From positions 62,001-126,000 of the forward strand of contig NZ_JAHLQI010000001.1 in NCBI RefSeq assembly GCF_018918345.1: DNA of 64,000 nucleotides. The letters run 5' to 3'. Made by a program: the position numbers and the translations under genes. The notes beneath the pieces are model-generated. The model saw nothing but the letters and a program-made list of their open reading frames with translations, was not told where the DNA came from and made no database searches. The DNA comes from Butyricicoccus intestinisimiae. Its GTDB lineage: Bacteria > Bacillota > Clostridia > Oscillospirales > Butyricicoccaceae. Below are positions 1 to 6,875 of the stretch, piece by piece (within the stretch, counting starts at the first letter, position 1; each line of letters opens with the position of its first letter).

Positions 1-486
1 GATACCATGGTGCAGAACAGCATCATCGCGTACATCAAGGAAGTGACACCGCAATTTTCGGTCATGGACATTTACAGCGACAAGCGTTCGGAGGTCAGCA
101 AGACCATTACAGAATATCTGAACGCCAAGCTGACCGAGGAGTACGGCATCAATATTTCCTCCGCACTGATTATTGACGTACAGCTGGATGAAGCCCTGCA
201 GGAAAAGGTAAAGGCGAAGGAACAGGCCAAGCAGGATGCAGAAAAAGCCGAGCTGGACAAACAGACCGCCATTGCGCAGGGTGAAGCGGACAAGGCGCGT
301 GCAGAAGCCGCAGCAGCGGTTACGATTACCAATGCAAAGGCGGAAGCAGAGGCAAACAAAATCATCTCCGACTCCATCACGGACAATTTGATTCGTATGA
401 CGGAGGCTGAGGCGCGCAAAAAGCACGGATGGGTCACCGTAAAGGGTGCAGATACCGTGGTTGCCGATGCGACAAAAGGACAATAA
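1..486 (+). CDS. SPFH/band-7 (prohibitin-like) protein, C-terminal part
   Basis: The reading frame is already open at the window edge, so the true start and membrane anchor lie upstream. The visible part covers the end of the SPFH domain (around SALIIDVQLDEALQEKVKAK) and then a long Ala/Glu/Lys-rich helix that would form a coiled coil, ending in a short tail (KHGWVTVKGAD). Family members are membrane-anchored scaffold proteins that assemble into rings or microdomains; the substrate is unknown. A strong terminator follows directly, so this is the last gene of its transcript. The family call is good; a specific flotillin, HflC or prohibitin assignment is not possible from this half. Confidence 0.75.
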   Translation, partial: DTMVQNSIIAYIKEVTPQFSVMDIYSDKRSEVSKTITEYLNAKLTEEYGINISSALIIDVQLDEALQEKVKAKEQAKQDAEKAELDKQTAIAQGEADKARAEAAAAVTITNAKAEAEANKIISDSITDNLIRMTEAEARKKHGWVTVKGADTVVADATKGQ

Positions 487-525
487 TGGCGGCACACACG
501 TGACGCACAACCATAGTTTTGCAGC

Positions 526-562
526 AAACGGCCGTTCTTCTTGCAAGAGCGGCCGTTTTATT
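526..562 (+). terminator. Rho-independent terminator after the SPFH gene
   Basis: The arms 526-539 and 545-558 pair over 14 bp (one G-T pair) around a 5-nt loop and are followed by a T-rich stretch. It closes the upstream gene and separates it from the Lrp regulator. Confidence 0.85.
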
Positions 563-659
563 TTGGTAAAAATTTTTGCAACATGCGCAGTTATACTTTC
601 CTTTCTGCCGATTCTGTTGTATACTTATTAGTACTTTATGAATCGCAGGAGGTTTTCTT

Positions 660-1136
660 ATGCATAGAATTTTACAGCTGCTGGAACAGGATGCCCGTAT
701 TACACCGGCTCGCATTGCGAAGATGCTTGGCATGACCGAGCAGGAGGTAAAAGACAGCATTCGCAAGTATGAGCAAGATGATGTCATTCTGGGCTATAAG
801 GCGATTGTTGACTGGGGCAAGATCAAGCGCGATAACGTCACTGCGTTGATTGAGGTTCGCGTTAGACCGCAGACCGGCGCCGGATTCGATGAGCTGGCAC
901 AGCGCATTTATAACCACAAGCAGGTTGTAGATATGTATCTGATGAGCGGTTCGTTTGACTTTACGATTATTGTCAATGGCCGTTCCCTGCAGGAGGTTTC
1001 CCGTTTTGTATCGGAGAATCTGGCTCCGATGGAGAACATTATCTCGACCTCGACACACTTTGTGCTTAAGACTTACAAGAACGCAGGCATTGCGTTCAAC
1101 CCGATTGACGAAAGAGAGGATTTCCGGAATGATTGA
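660..1136 (+). CDS. Lrp/AsnC family transcriptional regulator
   Basis: The 158-residue product has the two-domain layout of Lrp/AsnC regulators. An N-terminal helix-turn-helix spans about residues 5-50 (ARIAKMLGMTEQEVKDSIRKYE), and a C-terminal RAM/AsnC ligand domain spans about 65-150 (ALIEVRV, VVDMYLMSGSFDFTIIV). Such proteins sense amino acids and form dimers or octamers on DNA. The ATG is preceded by AGGAGG at a normal distance. The stop overlaps the start of the aminotransferase by 8 nt, so the pair is translationally coupled and the regulator probably responds to a substrate or product of that enzyme. The ligand cannot be read from the sequence. Confidence 0.9.
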   Translation: MHRILQLLEQDARITPARIAKMLGMTEQEVKDSIRKYEQDDVILGYKAIVDWGKIKRDNVTALIEVRVRPQTGAGFDELAQRIYNHKQVVDMYLMSGSFDFTIIVNGRSLQEVSRFVSENLAPMENIISTSTHFVLKTYKNAGIAFNPIDEREDFRND

Positions 1137-2298
1137 TTACTCGGCTCTGATCTCGGACAAAGCACGGGACATCAAGCCGTCCGGTATCAGAAAATTCTTT
1201 GACATCGTCAATACCATGGAGGACGCAATCTCTCTGGGTGTCGGCGAGCCGGATTTCCAGACACCTTGGCAGATTCGCCGCGCAGGCATTGATTCGCTGC
1301 AGCAGGGCAAAACGTTCTACACGTCCAACTGGGGCTTAGCAGACCTGCGCAAAGAGATTTCTCACTATGCGATGGAGAATTATCATCTGGAATACGACTA
1401 CCACGATGAGATTATCGTAACGGTTGGCGGCTCCGAAGCGATTGACAACGCCCTGCGCTCGTTTGTATCTGACGGTGATGAGGTGCTGATTCCGGAACCA
1501 TCCTTTGTGTGCTATACACCGCTGGCCATGATGGCGGGCGGTGTGCCGGTTCCGCTGGAAACACGCATGGAGGACGGCTTTAAGCTCACCGCAGAGACAT
1601 TGAAAAAGGCGATCACGCCGAAAACCAAGGTGCTGATTATGCCGTTCCCGAACAATCCGACCGGCGCCATTATGACGCGGGAGGATTTGGAGGAAATCGC
1701 AGCGGTTTTGCGCGACACCAATATTGTTGTCATTTCGGATGAAATTTATTGCGAGCTGACATATGGCGGCAAGCAGCATGTCTGCTTCGCAGAGCTGCCG
1801 GGCATGCGCGAGCGCACAATTGTCATCAATGGTTTTTCCAAATCGTTTGCGATGACGGGATGGCGACTCGGTTGGGTCATGGCGCCGCGAGAGATGCTCA
1901 AGCCGCTGGTAAAGATTCACCAGTTTGGCATCATGTCCGCACCGACAGTCAGCCAGTTTGCCGGCATTGAAGCGCTGCGCACGGGACGAGAGGACATCAA
2001 GTACATGCGTGAGCAGTATGATCTGCGCCGCCGCTTCATGTATTATCGTCTGCAGGAAATCGGCATGCCGTGCTTTGAACCGGAGGGTGCTTTCTATATC
2101 TTCCCGTCTATCCAGAAGTATATGGACGATGATGAGAAGTTCTGTGATGAGCTGCTCCGAAAGAAAAAGGTTGCCGTGGTTCCGGGCAGTGCATTCGGCG
2201 AAAGCGGCCGCGGACATGTCCGCATTTCGTATTCGTATTCTATGATGCATCTGGAAACTGCAATGGAACGCATCGAAGAATTTGTGCAGGAACTGTAA
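1129..2298 (+). CDS. PLP-dependent aminotransferase, class I/II
   Basis: The open frame reaches further upstream, but the ATG at 1129 is preferred: it has AGAGAGG at 1112-1120 and overlaps the regulator stop. The resulting 389-residue protein has the usual length of class I aminotransferases. Fold-type I landmarks are visible: VTVGGSEAIDNAL for PLP phosphate binding, PNNPTGA, SDEIYCELTYG, and the Schiff-base lysine at about residue 238 in FSKSFAMTGWRLGW. Such enzymes move amino groups between amino acids and 2-oxo acids in the cytoplasm. Aromatic, aspartate or alanine-type specificity cannot be separated here. The nearby aro operon makes an aromatic role possible, but that is only context. 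Confidence 0.88.
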   Translation: MIDYSALISDKARDIKPSGIRKFFDIVNTMEDAISLGVGEPDFQTPWQIRRAGIDSLQQGKTFYTSNWGLADLRKEISHYAMENYHLEYDYHDEIIVTVGGSEAIDNALRSFVSDGDEVLIPEPSFVCYTPLAMMAGGVPVPLETRMEDGFKLTAETLKKAITPKTKVLIMPFPNNPTGAIMTREDLEEIAAVLRDTNIVVISDEIYCELTYGGKQHVCFAELPGMRERTIVINGFSKSFAMTGWRLGWVMAPREMLKPLVKIHQFGIMSAPTVSQFAGIEALRTGREDIKYMREQYDLRRRFMYYRLQEIGMPCFEPEGAFYIFPSIQKYMDDDEKFCDELLRKKKVAVVPGSAFGESGRGHVRISYSYSMMHLETAMERIEEFVQEL

Positions 2299-2308
2299 CA
2301 AAAAATGC

Positions 2309-2352
2309 AATGGCAGAGGACAGGACGCGTGCTGTCCCTGCCATTTTTCCTG
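2309..2352 (+). terminator. Terminator after the aminotransferase
   Basis: AATGGCAG-GGACAG pairs with CTGTCC-CTGCCATT (one bulge) and a T-run follows. It ends the lrp-aminotransferase transcript. Confidence 0.75.
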
Positions 2353-2383
2353 TTTTCAAAACTGTGCTGATAAAATAAGCCAA

Positions 2384-2421
2384 AACTGTACATTTTATTG
2401 TGTACAGTTATGCGATATAAT
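2384..2421 (+). promoter_or_regulatory. Promoter of the vitamin B6 unit with overlapping palindromic operator
   Basis: A perfect inverted repeat, AACTGTACA (2384-2392) and TGTACAGTT (2401-2409) with an 8-nt spacer, lies just upstream of a TATAAT box at 2416-2421. A repressor bound here would cover the -35 and spacer region. The -35 hexamer is weak (TTTTAT). The regulator is unknown. Confidence 0.6.
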
Positions 2422-2462
2422 AGCTGCAATGAGAAAATTACATCTGTAAGAGGTGACACGAC

Positions 2463-3002
2463 ATGAGTAATTCAACGTATACAACGCGGTTTTTGTGTCT
2501 GACGGCTGTTATGGCTGCAATTACTTGCATTGCGACCATGGTTATCCAGATTCCGATTCCGCTGGGATATGCGCATCTGGGCGATGCATTTATTTTGCTG
2601 ACTGTTTTGTTTATCGGCAGAAAGTCCGGTATTTGGGCAGGCGGCATCGGTTCGGCACTGGCTGATTTGCTGACCGGTTATGCGTACTGGGCGATTCCGA
2701 CTTTTATCATCAAGTCTCTGATGGCATATTTTGTAGGAAAGATTGCGTATAAGGATGACGCGTGCAAGCTGTTTTCCGGCAGAACGCTGCTCGCCTGTGT
2801 TGTCGGCATGGTCTGGATGGTTGTCGGTTACACGGTAGCCGGTGCATTTCTGTATGGCGGATTGACACAGGGACTGGCATCTACGCCGGGACTTTCTGTC
2901 AAGGCGGTGCTCAATTTGGCTGTTTGCTACGGTGTCGGTGCGCTGCTTGAAAAAGCAAACGTTCGCACCTTCCTCGCCACGGACAGAAAGGGTCGTGCAT
3001 GA
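2463..3002 (+). CDS. ECF transporter substrate-binding (S) component, probably for a B6 vitamer
   Basis: The 179-residue product is almost wholly hydrophobic with about five to six membrane segments and the general look of ECF S components (VIQIPIPLGYAHLGDAFILL early, KSGIWAGGIGSALADLLTGY in the middle). S components bind a vitamin and dock on a shared EcfT/EcfA module encoded elsewhere. The stop overlaps the start of a pyridoxal kinase gene by ATGA. Salvage kinases are commonly paired with their own transporter, so pyridoxine, pyridoxal or pyridoxamine is the likely cargo; that is inference from context. The start has AAGAGGTG upstream. Confidence 0.72.
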   Translation: MSNSTYTTRFLCLTAVMAAITCIATMVIQIPIPLGYAHLGDAFILLTVLFIGRKSGIWAGGIGSALADLLTGYAYWAIPTFIIKSLMAYFVGKIAYKDDACKLFSGRTLLACVVGMVWMVVGYTVAGAFLYGGLTQGLASTPGLSVKAVLNLAVCYGVGALLEKANVRTFLATDRKGRA

Positions 3003-3832
3003 TAGATCACAACAGACAAAAGAAGATTGCTGTTATCAATGACTTTTCCGGCTTTGGACGCTGCTCAATCGCAGTGTCCATGCCGATTTTGTCTGCTCTG
3101 AAGGTTCAGTGCTGTCCAGTCCCGACGTCGATTTTTTCCAATCACACAGGCTTTCCACAGTTTTTCTTTGACGATTACACGGATAAAATGCAGTCATATA
3201 TTGACAACTGGAAAAAGCTGAACTTGCAGTTTAACGGCATTCAGACGGGTTTTCTCGGCTCAGAGCGCCAGATTGCCATTGTGCAGAAATTTCTGGAGGA
3301 TTTTTGCACGGCGCATACCACTGTGGTCATTGATCCGGTGATGGGCGATCACGGCAGCATGTATCCGACGTATACCGAGGGCATGTGCCAGTCTATGAAA
3401 AAGCTGGTGGCATATGCGGATATTTTGACGCCGAATTTAACGGAAGCATGTATTCTGACGGATACGCCGTTTCACGAAGGGCATTGGACCATGAAGGAAC
3501 TGGATGTTCTCGCGCGAAAATTGGCGGAGCAGGGGCCGGAAAAGATTGTCATTACCGGCATTCCGCAAAAGGCATATGTCTCCAATCTGATTTATGAAAA
3601 GGGCGGAGACGCCAAGCTGCTGCGCACACTGCGCATCGGCAGCGAACGCTCGGGTACCGGCGATGTCTTTTCTTCTATCATTGCGGCGGATGCCGTCAAT
3701 CAGGTACCGTTCGAAACCTCTGTGCGCAAGGCATCTCGATTTATCAAAAAATGTATTTTGCGTTCCATTGAAATGGGACTGCCGAAAACAGACGGTGTTT
3801 GTTTTGAAGAATATTTGACTACCTTGAAATAA
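2999..3832 (+). CDS. pdxY: Pyridoxal/pyridoxamine kinase
   Basis: This 277-residue protein belongs to the PfkB/ribokinase-like group of B6 kinases and phosphorylates pyridoxal-type vitamers with ATP in salvage of pyridoxal 5'-phosphate. Visible landmarks are INDFSGFGRCS near the N-terminus, VVIDPVMGDHG in the middle, TPNLTEACILT, and the anion-hole/catalytic GTGDVF motif near residue 220. Length fits the family. It overlaps the transporter S component by 4 nt, so uptake and trapping by phosphorylation are made together. The name pdxY versus a broader pdxK-like label is a matter of subfamily. Confidence 0.85.
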   Translation: MIDHNRQKKIAVINDFSGFGRCSIAVSMPILSALKVQCCPVPTSIFSNHTGFPQFFFDDYTDKMQSYIDNWKKLNLQFNGIQTGFLGSERQIAIVQKFLEDFCTAHTTVVIDPVMGDHGSMYPTYTEGMCQSMKKLVAYADILTPNLTEACILTDTPFHEGHWTMKELDVLARKLAEQGPEKIVITGIPQKAYVSNLIYEKGGDAKLLRTLRIGSERSGTGDVFSSIIAADAVNQVPFETSVRKASRFIKKCILRSIEMGLPKTDGVCFEEYLTTLK

Positions 3833-3845
3833 GGAGCATTGTACG

Positions 3846-4463
3846 ATGAAAAAAGAAATGACGATTGTATATGATGTACACGATGGATTGTACATCAATC
3901 TGACAAACCGCTGTCCGTGCGCCTGCACCTTCTGCCTGCGCCAGACGATGGATACCGTCGGCCAGTCTGGCGGGCTGTGGCTGGAGCATGAGCCGAGCTT
4001 GGAGGAAGTCAAACAAGCCATTGACGGCGTTGACCTGAAGCACTATGCGGAGATTGTATTCTGCGGATTTGGTGAACCGACCGAGCGGCTGGATACGCTG
4101 CTCCAGACTGCCGCCTATATCAAGCAGGTATGTCCAGATAAGAAAATCCGCATCAATACCAACGGTTTGGGCGATTTGGTCAACGGAGAGCCGATTGCAC
4201 CGAAGATGCGCGGGCTCATTGATGTCGTGTCGGTCAGCCTGAACACGCCGAATGCGGAGAAATATCTCAAGCTGACACGCAGCAAGTTCGGCGCACAGTC
4301 GTTTGATGCGATGCTGGCATTTGCCGAGAGCGCGGGCGAGCAGGGCATCGAAGTAGTGATGACAACGGTGGATACGACTATTTCCCATGAGGAAGAAGCG
4401 CAGTGTCAGGCAATCTGCGACCGCATTGGCGCGCGCTATCGCATCCGTCCGTGGGAGGACTAA
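3846..4463 (+). CDS. Radical SAM protein of the TatD-linked type
   Basis: The 205-residue protein has a radical-SAM cluster motif C23-x3-C27-x2-C30 (CPCACTFC) preceded by YINLTNRC, followed by FCGFGEPTERLD and the barrel strands IRINTNGLG and DVVSVSLNT. It is short, with no C-terminal extra cluster domain. Its pattern agrees with the small radical-SAM family often found beside TatD nucleases; no TatD gene is in this window. Substrate unknown. AAGGAG lies 9 nt before the chosen ATG. It follows pdxY after 13 nt and is probably in the same transcript, which ends at the terminator at 4567. Confidence 0.8.
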   Translation: MKKEMTIVYDVHDGLYINLTNRCPCACTFCLRQTMDTVGQSGGLWLEHEPSLEEVKQAIDGVDLKHYAEIVFCGFGEPTERLDTLLQTAAYIKQVCPDKKIRINTNGLGDLVNGEPIAPKMRGLIDVVSVSLNTPNAEKYLKLTRSKFGAQSFDAMLAFAESAGEQGIEVVMTTVDTTISHEEEAQCQAICDRIGARYRIRPWED

Positions 4464-4566
4464 AACCGCAATATTTCGATATGAAATAAATTGAGATTTT
4501 CTCATAGAATCCGTATATTTTTTGTACGGAATGCGGATTGTAAACAATATGTAAACGTGATAGGAT

Positions 4567-4601
4567 AAATTGGTACCGGATTTTTCGGTACCAATTTTTT
4601 T
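4567..4601 (+). terminator. Terminator before the MATE gene
   Basis: A 12-bp perfect stem (4567-4578 with 4586-4597, containing GGTACC on both sides) is followed by a T-run. It ends the pdx/radical-SAM transcript only 19 nt ahead of the MATE start. Confidence 0.8.
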
Positions 4602-4619
4602 GCAAGAGGATAGAAATAC

Positions 4620-5978
4620 ATGAAAGATATGACAAAAGGAAATCCGACGCGGCTGATTTTGCAATTTGCGATTCCGCTGCTCATCGGACAGCTGTTCCAG
4701 CAGGTGTACAGCCTGACAGATACACGCATTGTCGGCAGCTTTCTGGGAGAGAACGCGCTGGCGGCTGTTGGTGCGACCAATTCGCTCAATTCGTTGGTCA
4801 TTGGCTTTTTGATGGGCATGACAAACGGTTTTGCGATTGTCACGGCGCGTTTTTTCGGCTCCGGCGATAAAAAGAGCATGAAGAAGGCGATTGCAGGCAC
4901 GGTTGTTTTGAGTGCGGGGACGATTGTTGTGCTCACGCTGCTGTCTGTGGGCTTTTTGAAACCGCTGCTGCGCGTCTTAAACACACCGGAAAATCTTCTG
5001 CCGCTGGCATGTTCGTATTTTCGTGTCATTTTGCTGGGTATGATCGTCACCGTGTTTTATAACGCATGTGCCGCGACCCTGCGCGCCGTCGGAGACAGCA
5101 TCACGCCGCTGATTTTTCTGTTGGTTGCTACAATCGGCAATGTGGGATTGGATTTGCTGCTCATCTGCGTCTTTCATATGGGCGTTGCCAGTGCCGCCTG
5201 TGCAACGGTATTTTCACAGTTTATTTCCGTCATCATGTGCTTGGTGTTTATCAAGGTCAAATATCCGGAATTGGTGCCGTCTCGCGAAGATTTTTCTCGA
5301 TTCTTGCACGATTCGCATACGTTTAAGTGGATGTACAGCACAGGCCTTTCGATGGGCTTTATGCTGTCGCTGGTCAATCTGGGTTCTGTGGTATTGCAAA
5401 GCGCAATCAATTCGTTTGGCGCCAATATCATCGTTGCGCATACCGCGGCGCGCAAGCTGACGGAACTGTTTATGATGCCGTACTCTGTTCTTGCCACAAC
5501 CATGGCAACCTATTGCAGCCAGAATTTGGGCGCCGGCAAGCTCAAGCGCATCACACAGGGCATCTGGCGGGCATTGATTTTGTCATGGATTTGGTGTCTG
5601 CTTGTTGTTCTCATGGCATACACGATTGTTCCGTCTCTTGTATATATGGTGACGGGTACACATGTGCCGGAGATTATCGAGACAGCGTCGCTGTACTTGC
5701 GCATCAATACCGTGCTGTACTTTGTCACAGTGGTCATTTCGGTACTGCGCAATTCGCTGCAGGGCATGGGCGATATGGTGACGCCGTTGGTATCCAGTGC
5801 TATTGAACTGATTGGCAAGGTTGCCGTTGTATTTTTGCTGGTGCCGCGTTTGGCGTATATGGGCGTCATTTTGTCCGAACCGATTATCTGGTGCATCATG
5901 GTCATTCCGCTCATCGTGCAAATTCTGTTCGGCAAGCGTTTCCGTGATTTGCGTGAGGAAGCAAGACAGACAGCGTAA
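4620..5978 (+). CDS. MATE family multidrug exporter
   Basis: The 452-residue protein has the length and twelve hydrophobic segments of MATE transporters. The N-terminal pattern (KGNPTRLILQFAIPLLIGQLFQQVYSLTDT) and the half-repeats with TGLSMGF and LRNSLQGMGD are typical of the MepA/NorM-like branch in Firmicutes. Such proteins export cationic compounds by Na+ or H+ antiport in the cytoplasmic membrane. The cargo cannot be told. AAGAGGA precedes the ATG. It stands alone between two terminators. Confidence 0.88.
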   Translation: MKDMTKGNPTRLILQFAIPLLIGQLFQQVYSLTDTRIVGSFLGENALAAVGATNSLNSLVIGFLMGMTNGFAIVTARFFGSGDKKSMKKAIAGTVVLSAGTIVVLTLLSVGFLKPLLRVLNTPENLLPLACSYFRVILLGMIVTVFYNACAATLRAVGDSITPLIFLLVATIGNVGLDLLLICVFHMGVASAACATVFSQFISVIMCLVFIKVKYPELVPSREDFSRFLHDSHTFKWMYSTGLSMGFMLSLVNLGSVVLQSAINSFGANIIVAHTAARKLTELFMMPYSVLATTMATYCSQNLGAGKLKRITQGIWRALILSWIWCLLVVLMAYTIVPSLVYMVTGTHVPEIIETASLYLRINTVLYFVTVVISVLRNSLQGMGDMVTPLVSSAIELIGKVAVVFLLVPRLAYMGVILSEPIIWCIMVIPLIVQILFGKRFRDLREEARQTA

Positions 5979-5992
5979 AACAAATAGAGAGA

Positions 5993-6207
5993 TAAAAATC
6001 CCGTTGGACACAAGCAAAGTGCCAACGGGATTTTTAATGAAAGGAGTAAAAAATGAAAAAGAAAAGATATCATCAATTCACATTCAGTCGTGCTGAATGG
6101 AGCTTGTAGGTTGTCTGCCTCTTTTCAGCGATTGCTGCGGTTGGGCAGTTAACCGATTGAGTTAAACTATGTTTTAAGTCGCGTGTTTTTTTGTTTTCCT
6201 TAACTCT
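5993..6207 (-). ncRNA. Candidate small RNA gene, tandem unit A
   Basis: A minus-strand unit of about 215 nt runs from a promoter (-10 TATACT, complement of 6214-6219) to the terminator at 5994-6035. It contains a short hairpin CGGTT-AACTGCCC-AACCG (complement of 6138-6155) with a C-rich loop, and a pyrimidine-rich tract with CTCCTTT just before the terminator, complementary to Shine-Dalgarno sequences. Units B and C show the same order. The opposite strand carries AAAGGAG and an 18-codon reading frame at 6053-6109, which is a rival reading, but that strand has no terminator after it. No family is recognised. Confidence 0.5.
5994..6036. terminator. Bidirectional terminator between MATE gene and small-RNA unit A
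   Basis: A 14-bp perfect stem (5994-6007 with 6022-6035) has A-runs on one side and T-runs on the other, so it can stop transcription of the MATE gene on the plus strand and of unit A on the minus strand. Confidence 0.85.
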
Positions 6208-6213
6208 GGTATT

Positions 6214-6246
6214 AGTATACCGCAAAATATCTGGCTTTGGGTGAAC
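6214..6246 (-). promoter_or_regulatory. Promoter of unit A with GTTCAC box
   Basis: Read on the minus strand, GTTCAC (complement of 6241-6246) stands exactly 21 nt upstream of TATACT (complement of 6214-6219). The same box, spacing and -10 recur before units B and C. The 21-nt spacing is too long for a normal -35, so the box may bind an activator or another sigma factor. Confidence 0.5.
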
Positions 6247-6332
6247 ATATGAAGAACAGTTTTTGAAGAAATTCGGTAGAAATTATTACGAAATTGTTGC
6301 AGAAATGATTGGAAATCCGGAACCTCAGCATG

Positions 6333-6513
6333 AAAAAAGCCGCGGCGTCATGCCGCGGCAATTTTTTCGGAAAGGAGAAAGAAAAAGAAAAAATATATAG
6401 GAATCTTTTTTGACGTCTTTGTTCAAAAAAGAGAGATTGGTAGTCTGCCGCTTTTGAATAGAAATTCAGGTCGGGCAGCTGACCTTTTGTGAAAGTGCTT
6501 CATTCGTTTGTCT
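6333..6513 (-). ncRNA. Candidate small RNA gene, tandem unit B
   Basis: A minus-strand unit of about 180 nt runs from TATGAT (complement of 6520-6525) to a terminator with GC-only arms GCCGCGGC (6339-6346 and 6352-6359) and an A-run at 6333-6338 that reads as T on the minus strand. It has a hairpin AGGTC-AGCTGCCC-GACCT (complement of 6468-6485), nearly the same loop as unit A, and the pyrimidine tract TTTCTCCTTTCC before the terminator. The terminator is symmetric and could also work on the plus strand. Confidence 0.5.
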
Positions 6514-6519
6514 GATACT

Positions 6520-6552
6520 ATCATACACGATCCTGCATCCGGAATGGTGACG
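6520..6552 (-). promoter_or_regulatory. Promoter of unit B
   Basis: CGTCAC (complement of 6547-6552) lies 21 nt upstream of TATGAT (complement of 6520-6525), matching the arrangement before units A and C. Confidence 0.45.
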
Positions 6553-6622
6553 AAATTTGAAAGAGAATTTAAATAATTCATGGAAAATTTATGTCTGAAT
6601 TGTAAAGATATCCGGCGCGGCA

Positions 6623-6765
6623 TAAAAACACCGCAGGTACATACCTGCGGTGCTTTTAAGAAAGGAAAAATATGAAAAAATATAAGGGTGATTGAAACGA
6701 AAGAAAAGAGGAACTTCCGCTTCAATTGGAAGAGTTTTGTTTTGGGTGCAGGTCTCATCTGCACT
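6623..6765 (-). ncRNA. Candidate small RNA gene, tandem unit C
   Basis: The shortest unit (about 143 nt, minus strand) runs from TATGAT (complement of 6772-6777) to a terminator with an 11-bp perfect stem (6629-6639 with 6642-6652) and a following T-run on the minus strand. It has a 5' hairpin TGCAG-ATGAGAC-CTGCA and a pyrimidine-rich tract (TTTTTCCTTTC) before the terminator. It lacks the CTGCCC loop of units A and B, so it is the most diverged copy. Confidence 0.45.
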
Positions 6766-6771
6766 GGTATT

Positions 6772-6804
6772 ATCATACACGATTTCGAACGAGAATGCAT
6801 GAAC
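6772..6804 (-). promoter_or_regulatory. Promoter of unit C
   Basis: GTTCAT (complement of 6799-6804) lies 21 nt upstream of TATGAT (complement of 6772-6777). Confidence 0.45.
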
Positions 6805-6835
6805 AAAAATAGAAAAAATTATTGATAAAATGTGA

Positions 6836-6870
6836 ACAAAAAAAGAAAGCTCAGACAGAGCTTTCTTTTT
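6836..6870 (-). terminator. Terminator of the aro operon
   Basis: AAAAGAAAGCTC (6841-6852) pairs with GAGCTTTCTTTT (6858-6869); read on the minus strand the stem is followed by a T-run. It lies 6 nt past the last aro gene. Confidence 0.8.
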
Positions 6871-6875
6871 GAAAT

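Noticed and set aside
6053-6109. Plus-strand 18-codon peptide with AAAGGAG upstream
   Set aside because: Considered as a leader peptide. The AAAGGAG is the complement of the CU-rich tract of small-RNA unit A, the terminators and promoters all fit the minus strand, and no gene follows on the plus strand. Kept only as an alternative.
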